NCBI GenBank assembly: GCA_950097015.1
Contig: CATNEN010000003.1
Span: 6,164,001-6,228,000, forward strand
DNA length: 64,000 bases
Direction of reading: 5' to 3'
Source of the DNA: Macrostomum hystrix
Taxonomy: Eukaryota > Platyhelminthes > Macrostomidae
Part shown: in pieces, positions 44,183 to 55,100 of the stretch
Layout: each line of letters begins with the position of its first letter
Numbering within the stretch: position 1 is the stretch's first letter
Position numbers and translations under genes: made by a program
Notes under the pieces: generated by a model
What the model saw: only the letters and a program-made list of their open reading frames with translations
Told to the model about the DNA's origin: nothing
The model's database searches: none

Positions 44183-47100
44183 TTAAGCAAACACACAGCA
44201 ATGAGACACTGTGACTTTGTCATCTTTTACAACTGTAACTCTACATCTCTTTACATCATCTGCTAGTTCCTTTTCCATGTCGAAGCCTTCAACATCTGAG
44301 GCTAACGCCATGCTTAACTGGCACTGTAAACGCCGCTTTTCAAATCATTAATTTCACGAATAGAACAGAAAAGATAGATGTGAATAGTTAAAAAAGAACA
44401 GTAATAATAACATTGGGAATAGAAAAATATATAATAGAACAGCTAGAATAGAACAGTTTGAGTAAAACAGTTAGGATAGAACAGTTAAAATAGAACAGTT
44501 AGAATAGAACAGTTAGAATAAAACAGGTAGAGTAGAACAGTTAGGATAGGACAGTTAAAATAGAACAGTTAGAATAGAACAGTTAGAATAAAACAGTTAG
44601 GATAGAACAGTTAGAATAGAACAGTTAGAATAGAACAGTTAGAGTAGAACATTTAGAATAGAACAGTTAGGGTATAACAGTTAGAATAGAACAGATAGAA
44701 TAGAACAGATAGAATAGAACAGTTAGAATAGACCACTTAGAATAGAACAGTTAGAATAGAACAGTTAGAGTTGAACATTTAGAATAGAACAGATAATATA
44801 GAACAGATAATATAGAACAGTTAGAATAGAGCAGTTAGAATAGAACAGTTAGAATAGAACAGTTAGAATAGAACATTTAGAATAGAACAGATAATATAGA
44901 ACAGTTAGAATAGAACAGTTAGAATAGAACAGTTAGAATAGAAAATTTAGTATAGAACAGTTAGAGTAGAACAGTTAGAATAGAACAGATAGAATAGAAC
45001 AGTTAGAATAGAACAGTTAGAATAGAACAGTTAGAATAGAAAATTTAGTATAGAACAGTTAGAGTAGAACAGTTAGAATAGAACAGATAGAATAGAACAG
45101 ATAGAATAGAACATTAACTGACAAATCTCATACCTCTTCCACCGCTAGTTCCATTTCCACATCGAAGCCTTCGTCCTGTTCCTTCTGCGAATAATAATTA
45201 GTAAACGGCCCGCTGATGGCTTTGATGACAGGCTTGTCACTCTCGCAGGGCACCACATAGGCGTTCCAGCTAACCTGTCTTGTGAAGTGCCTTGGCACAT
45301 TTTTTATGTCGCTATAGAATACTCGCAGTTTCAATTGTCGGCCAAGGATGTCAGTTTCAACCACCCACTGCTGCTTATCAGTGTCGTAGCATCTGGCCGC
45401 GCTTTTGTGACGCGAAGTTGGAATCAGGTCAACTGTTGTCACCGGCCACATTGACAGCAGGTTGATGCTCACCTGTTTGCGGTTTTGTTTTAGAATGAAA
45501 ACTTTTAACAGTGCGGTTAAAATCGCTTGAAATGGGGGCTGTCGCTACAATCGAATGGGGTTGTCGCTAGATTCAGGAGGTTGTTGCTAGAATTAGGGGG
45601 CTGTCGCTAGAATTAGGGGGTTGTCGCTAGAATTAGGGGGTTGTCGCTAGAATTAGGGGGTTGTCGCTAGAATTAGGGGGTTGTCGCTAGAATTAGGGGG
45701 TTGTCGCTAGAATTAGGGGGTTGTCGCTAGAATTAGGGGGTTGTCGCTAGAATTAGGGGGTTGTCGCTAGAATTAGGGGGTTGTCGCTAGAATTAGGGGG
45801 TTGTCGCTAGAATTAGGGGGTTGTCGCTAGAATTAGGGGGTTGTCGCTAGAATTAGGGGGTTGTCGCTAGAATTAGGGGGTTGTCGCTAGAATCGGAGTG
45901 GGTTGTCGCTAGAATTAGGGGGTTGTCGCTAGAATTAGGGGGTTGTCGCTAGAATTAGGGGGTTGTCGCTAGAATCGGAGTGGGTTGTCGCTAGAATTAG
46001 GGGGTTGTCGCTAGAATTAGGGGGTTGTCGCTAGAATTAGGGGGTTGTCGCTAGAATTAGGGGGTTGTCGCTAGAATTAGGGGGTTGTCGCTAGAATTAG
46101 GGGGTTGTCGCTAGAATTAGGGGGTTGTCGCTAGAATTAGGGGGTTGTCGCTAGAATTATGGGGGTTGTCGCTAGAATTAGGGGGTTGTCGCTAGAATCG
46201 GAGTGGGTTGTCGCTAGAATTAGGGGGTTGTCGCTAGAATCGGAGTGGGTTGTCGCTAGAATTAGGGGGTTGTCGCTAGAATTAGGGGGTTGTCGCTAGA
46301 ATCGGGTTTTATCGTTAAAATAGGAGGGTTGTTAATGTAATTTCGGGGTTGTCGCTAGAATCAGGGGTTCACCCCTAAAATCTGAGGGTTGTCTTTTAAA
46401 GCTTTGTAATTCCCTGTAGACAAACATTGCAGTTGTGCATGCTTTCTAGGTAGCCTTCTACTTCACTGAACAAAAAGCACATTTGTTGGATGCTGATCCT
46501 CGCTACAATTCTAGACTTTTAATTAACTTTCGATTTTTCAGCTGTCCTAACTATTTCACTTGCTTTTTAGCATTTAAAATAGTTTTCCAGACAGCTCGCT
46601 GTTGTATAGACTTCTTTAAATACTTTTGTCATCTTGTTTTATGCATCGTGGATTTCCTGTTTCTGTGAAAAAGCAACCTCGTTTGATGGCATTGTGCTAA
46701 AAATACGGCTGTATCTGCGATGATGACAATTGAGACATTGGGATACATACGTTCAATGGTCGGGTTGTCGCTAGAACCGGAGGGGTTGTCCCTAGAATCG
46801 GAGGGGTTGTCGCTAGAATCGGAGGGGTTGTCCCTAGAATCGGAGGGGTTGTCGCTAGAATCGGAGGGGTTGTCCCTAGAATCGGAGGGGTTGTCGCTAG
46901 AATCGGAGGGGTTGTCGCTAGAATCGGAGGGGCTATCGCTAGAATTGGAGGGGTTGTCACTAGAATCGGAGGGGTTGTCGCTAGAATCGGAGGGGCTATC
47001 GCTAGAATTGGAGGGTTTGTTCCTAAAATAGGAGGAGGTTTGTCGCGGGCTAAGGCATTAGGAAACGAACCTTCAATGGAAAGCGAGACGTCAAATGCGA

Positions 47101-47886
47101 GAACAGGCTACTCTGTCCCACATTATAGCTGTCGCCGTATCCTTTAGCGTCGAGCATCTGGTCGATGACGTCACTCTGGTAGGTGCTGTCGCCAAGCTGG
47201 AAGGTGACCTTGTAGCGCACTCGGCACCAATGATCGAAGCTGCTATGCCTATAGATTTGGATGCTGGGTTGAGCGCTCTGGCGGAGGCTACCGAACTCGT
47301 CCGCCTCGCGCAGATGTACCGCCAGGTTCCAGTCGCAGCCGGCGAAGGCAAAGTAGGACGTCTCGATTCGTTCCAAAGATTGCATCTCTCTCGGCTCCCT
47401 TGGCAGTTGGAGCTCTTCGCGAAACTCGGTGCATGCCGACCGAAGCTCGACTTCAACCAGAGCCTTCTGATCCGGGAACATGAAGCCGCGACGCTCCAGA
47501 TCCGTGACGCAGAGAAAATTTGATCGGCCGAAGCGTTGTCGAGCCTGGTCGAATACAACGCCCCGCTCCTGATAGGTCTCATTGCCGGTGAAGTGACTTC
47601 GGTTCAGAATGGTGAAACTGAAATCCAGGGTCACCTCGGTGCGATCGGCTTGACTTCTGAGCGACAGGTAGCAGCCCAGGTGTTTGTCGTCGCGTGTAAA
47701 AGCGACTCGCCATTTCTGATAAGCGTAGGTAAAATCTTTCGACGAGCACTCGCTCAGGTAGCCCTTGACCAGGTGAGGCGGCAGGATAAATGTCAAAACT
47801 TGAGTCGAGTGTCGATCGTTTAGGGCGACGCATCTGTGCAAAAAGGCAGCTTGAGTAGGCTTCTGTTGAGCAGTTGTGGACGCCAT
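44183..47886 (-). CDS. MATH/TRAF-fold-like protein, complete, 3 exons
   Basis: Exons (minus): 47071-47886, 45134-45472 and 44183-44317, all phase 0, giving 429 aa. The start is ATG at 47886 (MASTTAQQKPTQ). The sequence has two to three TRAF/MATH-like beta modules. The first has KWRVAFTRDDKHLGCYLSL, VTLDFSFTILNRSHFTGNE, GRSNFLCVTDLERRGFMFPD and KALVEVELRSA, the W...L.L...F.ILN...F order typical of MATH domains. The second begins YFAFAGCDWNLAVHLREAD. Exon 2 continues with LKLRVFYSDIKNVPRHF. The last exon is short and acidic and repeats the end of exon 2 (EGFDVEMELA versus EGFDMEKELA). There is no signal peptide, membrane segment, RING or BTB. Cytosolic adaptor function is inference; the exact family is not identified. 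Both introns are minisatellites. Confidence 0.82.
44380..45115. repeat. 14-bp minisatellite (AGTTAGAATAGAAC), intron 2 of the MATH gene
   Basis: About 52 units, more diverged than the array at 39274-40275 but with the same AATAGAACAG core. It ends about 20 bp from the donor at 45133 and begins about 60 bp from the acceptor. Confidence 0.95.
45525..46395. repeat. 20-bp minisatellite, MATH gene intron 1 (left array)
   Basis: About 40 units of TTGTCGCTAGAATTAGGGGG, extremely homogeneous, with a few ATCGGAGTGGG variants that link it to the array at 46758. Confidence 0.97.
46758..47045. repeat. 21-bp minisatellite, MATH gene intron 1 (right array)
   Basis: About 13 units of GGAGGGGTTGTCGCTAGAATC, some with GTCCCTAG. 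Clearly related to the 20-bp array, from which it is separated by about 360 bp of unique DNA. It starts about 25 bp from the donor at 47070. Confidence 0.95.
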
Positions 47887-47889
47887 AAT

Positions 47890-49295
47890 GGGATTAATGT
47901 CTGAATGGGTCGGGGAAAAGTCTACTCGAAGCGCTCACACAGACTTATAGGAACATTGTCTAGATATAGTCGTGAAACCTGAAGGTGCGTCAATCCAGTT
48001 GGACTAATTCTATTACGATTTTTTCCTACTCTTTGGAGAACAGTTTCAGTGTGAGAGTGTCTCGCTATGAGAGTTTTACAGCCAAGGTTTCCTCCCATCC
48101 CAAACCAACGATTTGCCAAGCGAAATCATTGGCCAGTTGCGATGGTGGTGGAACTGCAGATTCCCAAACTGTGAGTAGGGTAGGGGGGAGATGTTCCCCA
48201 AGCCCTGGCCAATAGGTCTCCACCTCCAGTCTACCCGTTTCCTAACTCATGGAGCTCTGCATCTAGAAACTAGAGAGACAACTGCCCGCCAGATCCCCAT
48301 TTCCCAGTCATTAATATACACTGGGCAGGTTGTGAAGCACTGCTTGGAGAAAAGCACTGGTAGTTGCCAACTCAGGCACCGTATTTTCAAAATGTTTGTT
48401 GTTTCTGAGAGAAAATCTGAATTAAAACTCTACATTTTAATTAAATGTATTAGTTCGTTCGATAGGTATTGATGTTTTCTACAATTCAAAGTTAAAGTTA
48501 TTTATTTAAACGAAAGTTATTAGCGTTTTTCTCCACGTGGTTCATCAGAATTTCCTATCTGCCCATTGTATTTTCGGCACGGTCCGGAGAATGGGGGTTT
48601 GGCGGGGAGTTGGTCTCTAGAGCCTCTGAGCCTAGCTTTAAAAAAGGGGTTGGTATTGTTCTAGTACGCCCGGGAACAGAAGCAAGTTCAGCATGCTGAT
48701 TTGGCTGTGCTTGGTTGGTGTCTGTGAAACTGGGCATAAAACCCTACTCTAAGGCCTATAGCGTGTAATGGATGGAACAGTGCCAGGTATGGGGAAATGC
48801 TGTCTCAACGAAAAAAACCTGGTCGCTATAAGCCCATACCGACGACTATTTTGAAGTGACTGGACAGTGGGTAGGCATAGGGATGCATAGGATTATGGGA
48901 AGTACGAGCGAAGTGACTGCAGGGCAAAATGCTCAGTCTTATTTCCTATTTTTTTTTCTCGATTTGCTCACGCAAACACAGTTAAGAGTAATAATATGAA
49001 CTCAAGCTGTGATGTAGGCTCACGATATAGAGTTGTCCTCTAGAGCTTGGCATTGTGAAGGATTTTTGGCACGCAAAGTGCCAGCAAAAAGTAATCTCAG
49101 TTGCTTATTTTTAATTGGTTTCACATTTCACTCGCATGGCTAGAGCTTGTTGACAGGTGGTAACTAATGAGACGGAAATAATGATCTATTCGGGCCTATT
49201 CCAGATCTATTCCAAACTCTACCTAATATATTTATTTAAAATAGATTATATCTATGCTTCATTAGGACTGACTGACAGAAGCAAACTAGAGAAAG
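47890..49295. other. Intergenic DNA upstream of the MATH gene
   Basis: Moderate GC content, no convincing exon or RNA gene. The promoter of the MATH gene should lie at the left edge. Confidence 0.45.
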
Positions 49296-49299
49296 AAGT

Positions 49300-49870
49300 A
49301 CAGAAGGCGAGTAGACAGGCAGAGAGTAGACAGGGAGAGTAGACAGAGAGAAGACAGGGAGAGTAGACAGAGAGAAGACAGGGAGAGTAGACAGAGAGAA
49401 GACAGGGAGAGTAGACAGAGAGAAGACAGGGAGAGTAGACAGAGAGAAGACAGGGAGAGTAGACAGAGAGAAGACAAAGAGTAGACAGAGAGTTGACAGG
49501 AAGAGAGGAGAGAGAGAGAGTAGACAGAGAGAAGACAGGGAGAGTAGACAGAGAGAAGACAAAGAGTAGACAGAGAGTTGACAGGAAGAGAGGAAAGAGA
49601 GAGAGTAGACAAAGAGAGTAGACAGAGCACAGAGAGTAGAGAGAGAGTAGACAGAGAGAGTAGACAGAGAGAGTAGACAGAGAGAGTAGACAGAGAGAGT
49701 AGATAGAGAGGGTAGACAGGGAGAGTAGATAGAGGCTAGACAGAGAGAGTAAACAGAGAACAGACAGAGAGTAGACAGAGAGTAGACAGAGAGAGTAGAC
49801 AGAGAGAGTAGACAGAGAGAGAGTAGACAGTGAGAGTAGATAGAGAGGGTAGACAGGGAGAGTAGATTTA
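49300..49870. repeat. Purine-rich array (GAGAGTAGACAGAGAGAAGA)
   Basis: Period alternates around 24 bp (GAGTAGACAGAGAGAAGACAGG) and 12 bp (AGAGTAGACAGA). Nearly all purine on the plus strand. Frames open on the minus strand are artefacts. Confidence 0.93.
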
Positions 49871-50600
49871 GTTGACTATTTTAAACAGAGTAGATTAAGT
49901 AAGAGTAGACAGGACAGGAGCAAGATTCCTAACAATGTCTAGTACTCATTTTGAAAAATAAATAAAAAACCCAATTTGCCTAACCAGTAATAAAACTAAG
50001 CTCGGGTTGGCAAGGGACAAGAGTTTTGGTAGGCATTTTTACGCATACAATACAGTTTGACCATTTTTGGTTCTGCAACAAAAGAGAAAGAAAATATATA
50101 GTTAAGTAGAGAAAGTAGAGCTCAGGTACACAAGGCAATAATAGCATTTGGGGCAGTGTTAATGGTGTAGGTATGTAAAGGTATGCAATGTAAAGCCACA
50201 CAAACACACACACACACAAATGCCATATATATAGAACGAGGAAATGGTTCTATACACGGTGATTGATTGACGCATATATTTGCGTGTGTGCAATTTGAGT
50301 ACCCTTAATACATTTTTGTAGTGTGGCGCTAATTCTATTCACATGGACATGTATACGCTTGAGCTTGATAGTGAAACAGTATTCTGAGCACAGTCACAAA
50401 TTGAATTGATGAACTGGTCATCATATCGTCATAATTTCTTATTTTAATTTATAATAACCATGTTCCTACACTGGTCCTCACTAGGTCCTTTACACCCTAG
50501 GTTCATTCTTGGTCCTACCATGATTTTTTCTGGTCTTTACCTAGTTTTCCCTGGTTTTCACAGTGGCTTATATTCTTTTTCCTTTATTGATAATAATTAT
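49871..50600. other. Intergenic DNA with a short CA run and a degenerate GGTCCT repeat
   Basis: (CA)n lies near 50205-50218. At 50470-50570 there are loose repeats of CTGGTCCTNNNCTAGG. No gene. Confidence 0.45.
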
Positions 50601-50602
50601 TG

Positions 50603-50915
50603 CAGGAGGGCTGCGGCCAATGGCGCATCATTTGGTGACACTAGACCCGCAGCCAGCGAGGAGGCAATTCTGCCCATTTCGCTGACTCCTGAGCACACAC
50701 GCACACAGATACTGTACGCAGGCATACACACACACAGGTGTGTACATCTGGCCTGACTTTCTCATCGTCAGGCAGTGTACACTCTCACTGTGCCTTGGAG
50801 GCTGGCCCTTAAGGGTGTAAATTGCACCCCAAATGAATGTGGCCTCGCCGCGGAATCGAGCTCGGGACATTGAAGCGAGAGACTAACGCGTTTACCGCTC
50901 TGCCACTAACCCGCC
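50603..50915 (-). mobile_element. SINE-A copy 2
   Basis: On the minus strand the head has TGGCAGAGCGGTAAACGCG and GAGCTCGATTCCG, then the same body as copy 1, ending past CTCGCTGGCTGCGGGTCTAG. It lacks the CGCGGAGAGAAGG segment found in copies 1 and 3, so there are subfamilies. Confidence 0.85.
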
Positions 50916-51234
50916 ACTATAATCCTCCTTTATAATCAGGATTATTCGCTATCGCTCATTGATCAATGCAGATTATTCACTACAAAACCCAGCTTATCTA
51001 CAATGTAGCTTGAGTACTACAAGTAGGATAGGCCAGAATTATTTATCGAATCGCGCGCTGCTACATTCTACCCCGTCTTCAGTTTGGAAATTTAAGACTA
51101 TTCCGGATTAACTATCGATTTTTAAGGCCCTACCTTTTGCAGCACAAACTATAGTTATTGAAGACATCTTAGATTTCTGAAATGCCTAGAACTTCGATCA
51201 GTTGAAATTGTCTTCATGATTTTATCGATTTGTT

Positions 51235-51690
51235 CTCAAACTCTAGTAAATCACTCACCACTGATATCTCTAACTCTAGTCCATGACTCTCCACTGATAT
51301 CTCTAACTCTAGTCCATGACTCTCCACTGATATCTCTAACTCTAGTCCATGACTCTCCACTGATATCTCTAACTCTAGTCCATCACTCTCCACTGATATC
51401 TCTAACTCTAGTCCATGACTCTCCACTGATATCTCTAACTCTAGTCCATGACTCTCCACTGATATCTCTAACTCTAGTCCATCACTCTCCACTGATATCT
51501 CTAACTCTAGTCCATCACTCTCCACTGATATCTCTAACTCTAGTCCATGACTCTCCACTGATATCTCTAACTCTAGTCCATGACTCTCCACTGATATCTC
51601 TAACTCTAGTCCATGACTCTCCACTGATATCTCTAACTCTAGTCCATGACTCTCCACTGATATCTCTCTAATCTTTCTAATTTCTACTTC
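51235..51690. repeat. 33-bp minisatellite downstream of the EGF/TSP1 gene
   Basis: About 13 units of ACTCTCCACTGATATCTCTA followed by ACTCTAGTCCATG. The 33-bp period leaves frames open on both strands. Confidence 0.95.
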
Positions 51691-51924
51691 TCTGGCTAAG
51701 TCAGAATCTAGTGTCACAGAATGTAGTAATATCTTTCTAATTTCGCCAGAGACAGCCTAAAACGAACCAGAAAGAACCAGAACCAGAGAGAAAACAGAAG
51801 GTAGGTCGTAAATTGTCAAACCTTTTAGAAACTTTCCAATTTTTTAATATCTCGTGTTTTTAATTTAATAAATACTCGTAATTATAATCAACTGAGCTAA
51901 AGAACAAGTCGAGGGTTGAGTACG

Positions 51925-52110
51925 ATTCGCACTAAAGTCCCGGAGTTCGATTACGCGGCGAAGCCATATTTTCCTAGGAGGTGCAGCCGTGGAGAGAAGG
52001 CTTGAGGGCTTCTTGTTCAATTTGAGGGCCAACGACCGAACTAATGTCCCAGTGAGAGGTTTGACACTACCTGATAAAAACTACTCAGGAGTCAGCCTCA
52101 TGTGCCAGTA
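51925..52110 (+). mobile_element. SINE-A copy 3, eroded
   Basis: Carries GGAGTTCGATTACGCGGCGA, GCAGCCGTGGAGAGAAGGC and CTCAGGAGTCAGC in SINE-A order, with many differences from copies 1 and 2. It lies just beyond the 3' end of the EGF/TSP1 gene. Confidence 0.65.
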
Positions 52111-52158
52111 CGCTACCCTCCAGGAAATATCAACGATAAATAACAATAACACCAACAT

Positions 52159-52164
52159 TTTATT
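52159..52164 (-). terminator. Polyadenylation signal five bases after the EGF/TSP1 gene stop
   Basis: The minus strand reads GACTAAAGACAATAAAATG: stop TAA (52169-52171) then AATAAA almost immediately, implying a very short 3' UTR. Confidence 0.6.
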
Positions 52165-52168
52165 GTCT

Positions 52169-55100
52169 TTAGTCAACAGGTGGCAATGTCATTGTGGCCG
52201 CCGGATTAATTTGCATCATCCAACGCTCGAAACCAACCAGGATCAAGCGACCAAGGCTGGCAGCTAATAATTTTACAGCAATCAAAGCCAAAACTACTCC
52301 GATAGTTATCATACCAATGCCGGGTAGGAAGACTTTGTTGTACCAGTCTCGCATGTGCCTCAGGGCATCAGTCTCCGGTGGCACTGGATCCAGACACTTG
52401 GGAACGCCCTGACAGATTTCAAATTCTGTCTCAGGCCCGTAGCAGTCCTCCGGCGGGCCCATGCAGACTCGCCGACGCTTGCGAGTGACGTCATCGTGAC
52501 TACTAGCGCAGTCGGGGCTACAGCCGGTCCAAGCTGACCATTGTGACCAGAGACCAAGCAGGGTTTCGCAGTTTTCCCCGTGGAATCCTTGCTCACATTG
52601 GCATAATGTCCTACCGTGATCTTCAGTTTCAATACAGGCCCCGTACAAACAGACGCGCTTAGTGCACGGTGTCGCCAATTTGAGGCAGTTGCTAAATGGC
52701 TGATCGTTACTAGGCAGGTAGTTTGAGCTGCAATTGCAGGTGTACAAACTGCTGCCCAACCTGGGGATGCATTTGTTGCCGGAGTGACCACTCACTCTGC
52801 AGGCCTCGTTGCCAGTCATCAGATACGGATGATGCCGCCTTAGTGTTCAGCAGGAGGAGAGACAAAAATGCTTTAAATTCTGTTCTACCTGCTTCACGTT
52901 TGAAAATATGCTGATTTTGACATACGTTTTAAAAAACGTATTGTCTAACGATGACGTTATACAACTTGCCTCAATGCGTATCAAATGATGAGATCGAGAA
53001 ATGTCTCAGTGAGTATCAAATGATGAGGTTGAGAAACGTCTCAGTGAGTATCAAATGATGAGGTTGAGAAACGTCTCAGTGAGTATCAAATGATGAGATC
53101 GAGAAATGTCTCAGTGAGTATCAAATGATGAGGTTGAGAAATGTCTCAGTGAGTGTCTAATGATGAGATCGAGAAATGTCTCAGTGAGTATCAAATGATG
53201 AGGTTGAGAAATGTCTCAGTGAGTGTTTAATGATGAGGTTGAGAAACGTCTCAGTGAGTATCAAATGATGAGGTTGAGAAACGTCTCAGTGAGTATCTAA
53301 TGATGAGATCGAGAAATGTCTCAGTAAGTATCAAATGATGAGGTTGAGAAACGTCTCAGTGAGTATCAAATGATGAGGTTGAGAAATGTCTCAGTGGGTA
53401 TCAAATGATGAGGTTGAGAAATGTCTCAGTGAGTATCAAATGATGAGATCGAGAAATGTCTCAGTGAGTATCAAATGATGAGATCGAGAAATGTCTCAGT
53501 AAGTATCAAATGATGAGGTTGAGAAACGTCTCAGTGAGTATCAAATGATGAGGTTGAGAAATGTCTCAGTGAGTGTCAAATGCTGAGGTTGAGAAATGTC
53601 TCAGTGAGTATCAAATGATGAGGTTGAGAAATGTCTCAGTGAGTATCAAATGATGAGATCGAGAAATGTCTCAGTGAGTATCAAATGATGAGATCGAGAA
53701 GTGTCTCAGTAAGTATCAAATGATGAGGTTGAGAAATGTCTCAGTGAGTATCAAATGCTGAGGTTGAGAAATGTCTCAGTGAGTATCAAATGATGAGGTT
53801 GAGAAATGTCTCAGTGAGTATCAAATGATGAGGTTGAGAAATGTCTCAGTGAGTATCAAATGCTGAGGTTGAGAAATGTCTCAGTGAGTATCAAATGCTG
53901 AGGTTGAGAAATGTCTCAGTGAGTGTCTAATGATGAGGTTGAGAAATGTCTCAGTGAGTATCAAATGATGAGGTTGAGAAATGTCTCAGTAAGTATCAAA
54001 TGATGAGGTTGAGAAACGTCTCAGTGAGTATCAAATGATGAGATCGAGAAATGTCTCAGTGAGTATCAAATGATGAGATCGAGAAATGTCTCAGTGAGTA
54101 TCAAATGATGAGATCGAGAAATGTCTCAGTGAGTATCAAATGATGAGATCGAGAAATGTCTCAGTAAGTATCAAATGATGAGGTTGAGAAACGTCTCAGT
54201 GAGTATCAAATGATGAGGTTGAGAAATGTCTCAGTGAGTGTCAAATGCTGAGGTTGAGAAATGTCTCAGTGAGTATCAAATGATGAGGTTGAGAAATGTC
54301 TCAGTGAGTATCAAATGATGAGATCGAGAAATGTCTCAGTGAGTATCAAATGATGAGGTTGAGAAATGTCTCAGTGAGTATCAAATGATGAGGTTGACAA
54401 ACGTCTCAGTGAGTATCAAATGATGAGGTTGAGAAATGTCTCAGTGAGTATCAAATGATGAGGTTGAGAAATGTCTCAGTGAGTATCAAATGCTGAGGTT
54501 GAGAAATGTCTCAGTGAGTATCAAATGCTGAGGTTGAGAAATGTCTCAGTGAGTGTCTAATGATGAGGTTGAGAAATGTCTCAGTGAGTATCAAATGATG
54601 AGGTTGAGAAATGTCTCAGTGAGTATCAAATGATGAGGTTGAGAAATGTCTCAGTGAGTATCAAATGCTGAGGTTGAGAAATGTCTCAGTGAGTATCAAA
54701 TGCTGAGGTTGAGAAATGTCTCAGTGAGTATCAAATGCTGAGGTTGAGAAATGTCTCAGTGAGTATCAAATGCTGAGGTTGAGAAATGTCTCAGTGAGTA
54801 TCAAATGCTGAGGTTGAGAAATGTCTCAGTGAGTATCAAATGCTGAGGTTGAGAAATGTCTCAGTGAGTGTCTAATGATGAGGTTGAGAAATGTCTCAGT
54901 GAGTATCAAATGCTGAGGTTGAGAAACGTCTCAGTGAGTATCAAATGATGAGGTTGAGAAACGTCTCAGTGAGTATCAAATGATGAGGTTGAGAAATGTC
55001 TCAGTGAGTATCAAATGATGAGGTTGAGAAATGTCTCAGTGAGTATCAAATGATGAGGTTGAGAAATGTCTCAGTGAGTATCAAATGATGAGGTTGAGAA

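Noticed and set aside
49236-49630. Leu/Ser-rich membrane-like open frames on the minus strand
   Set aside because: They are translations of the GAGAGTAGACAG array and not a protein.
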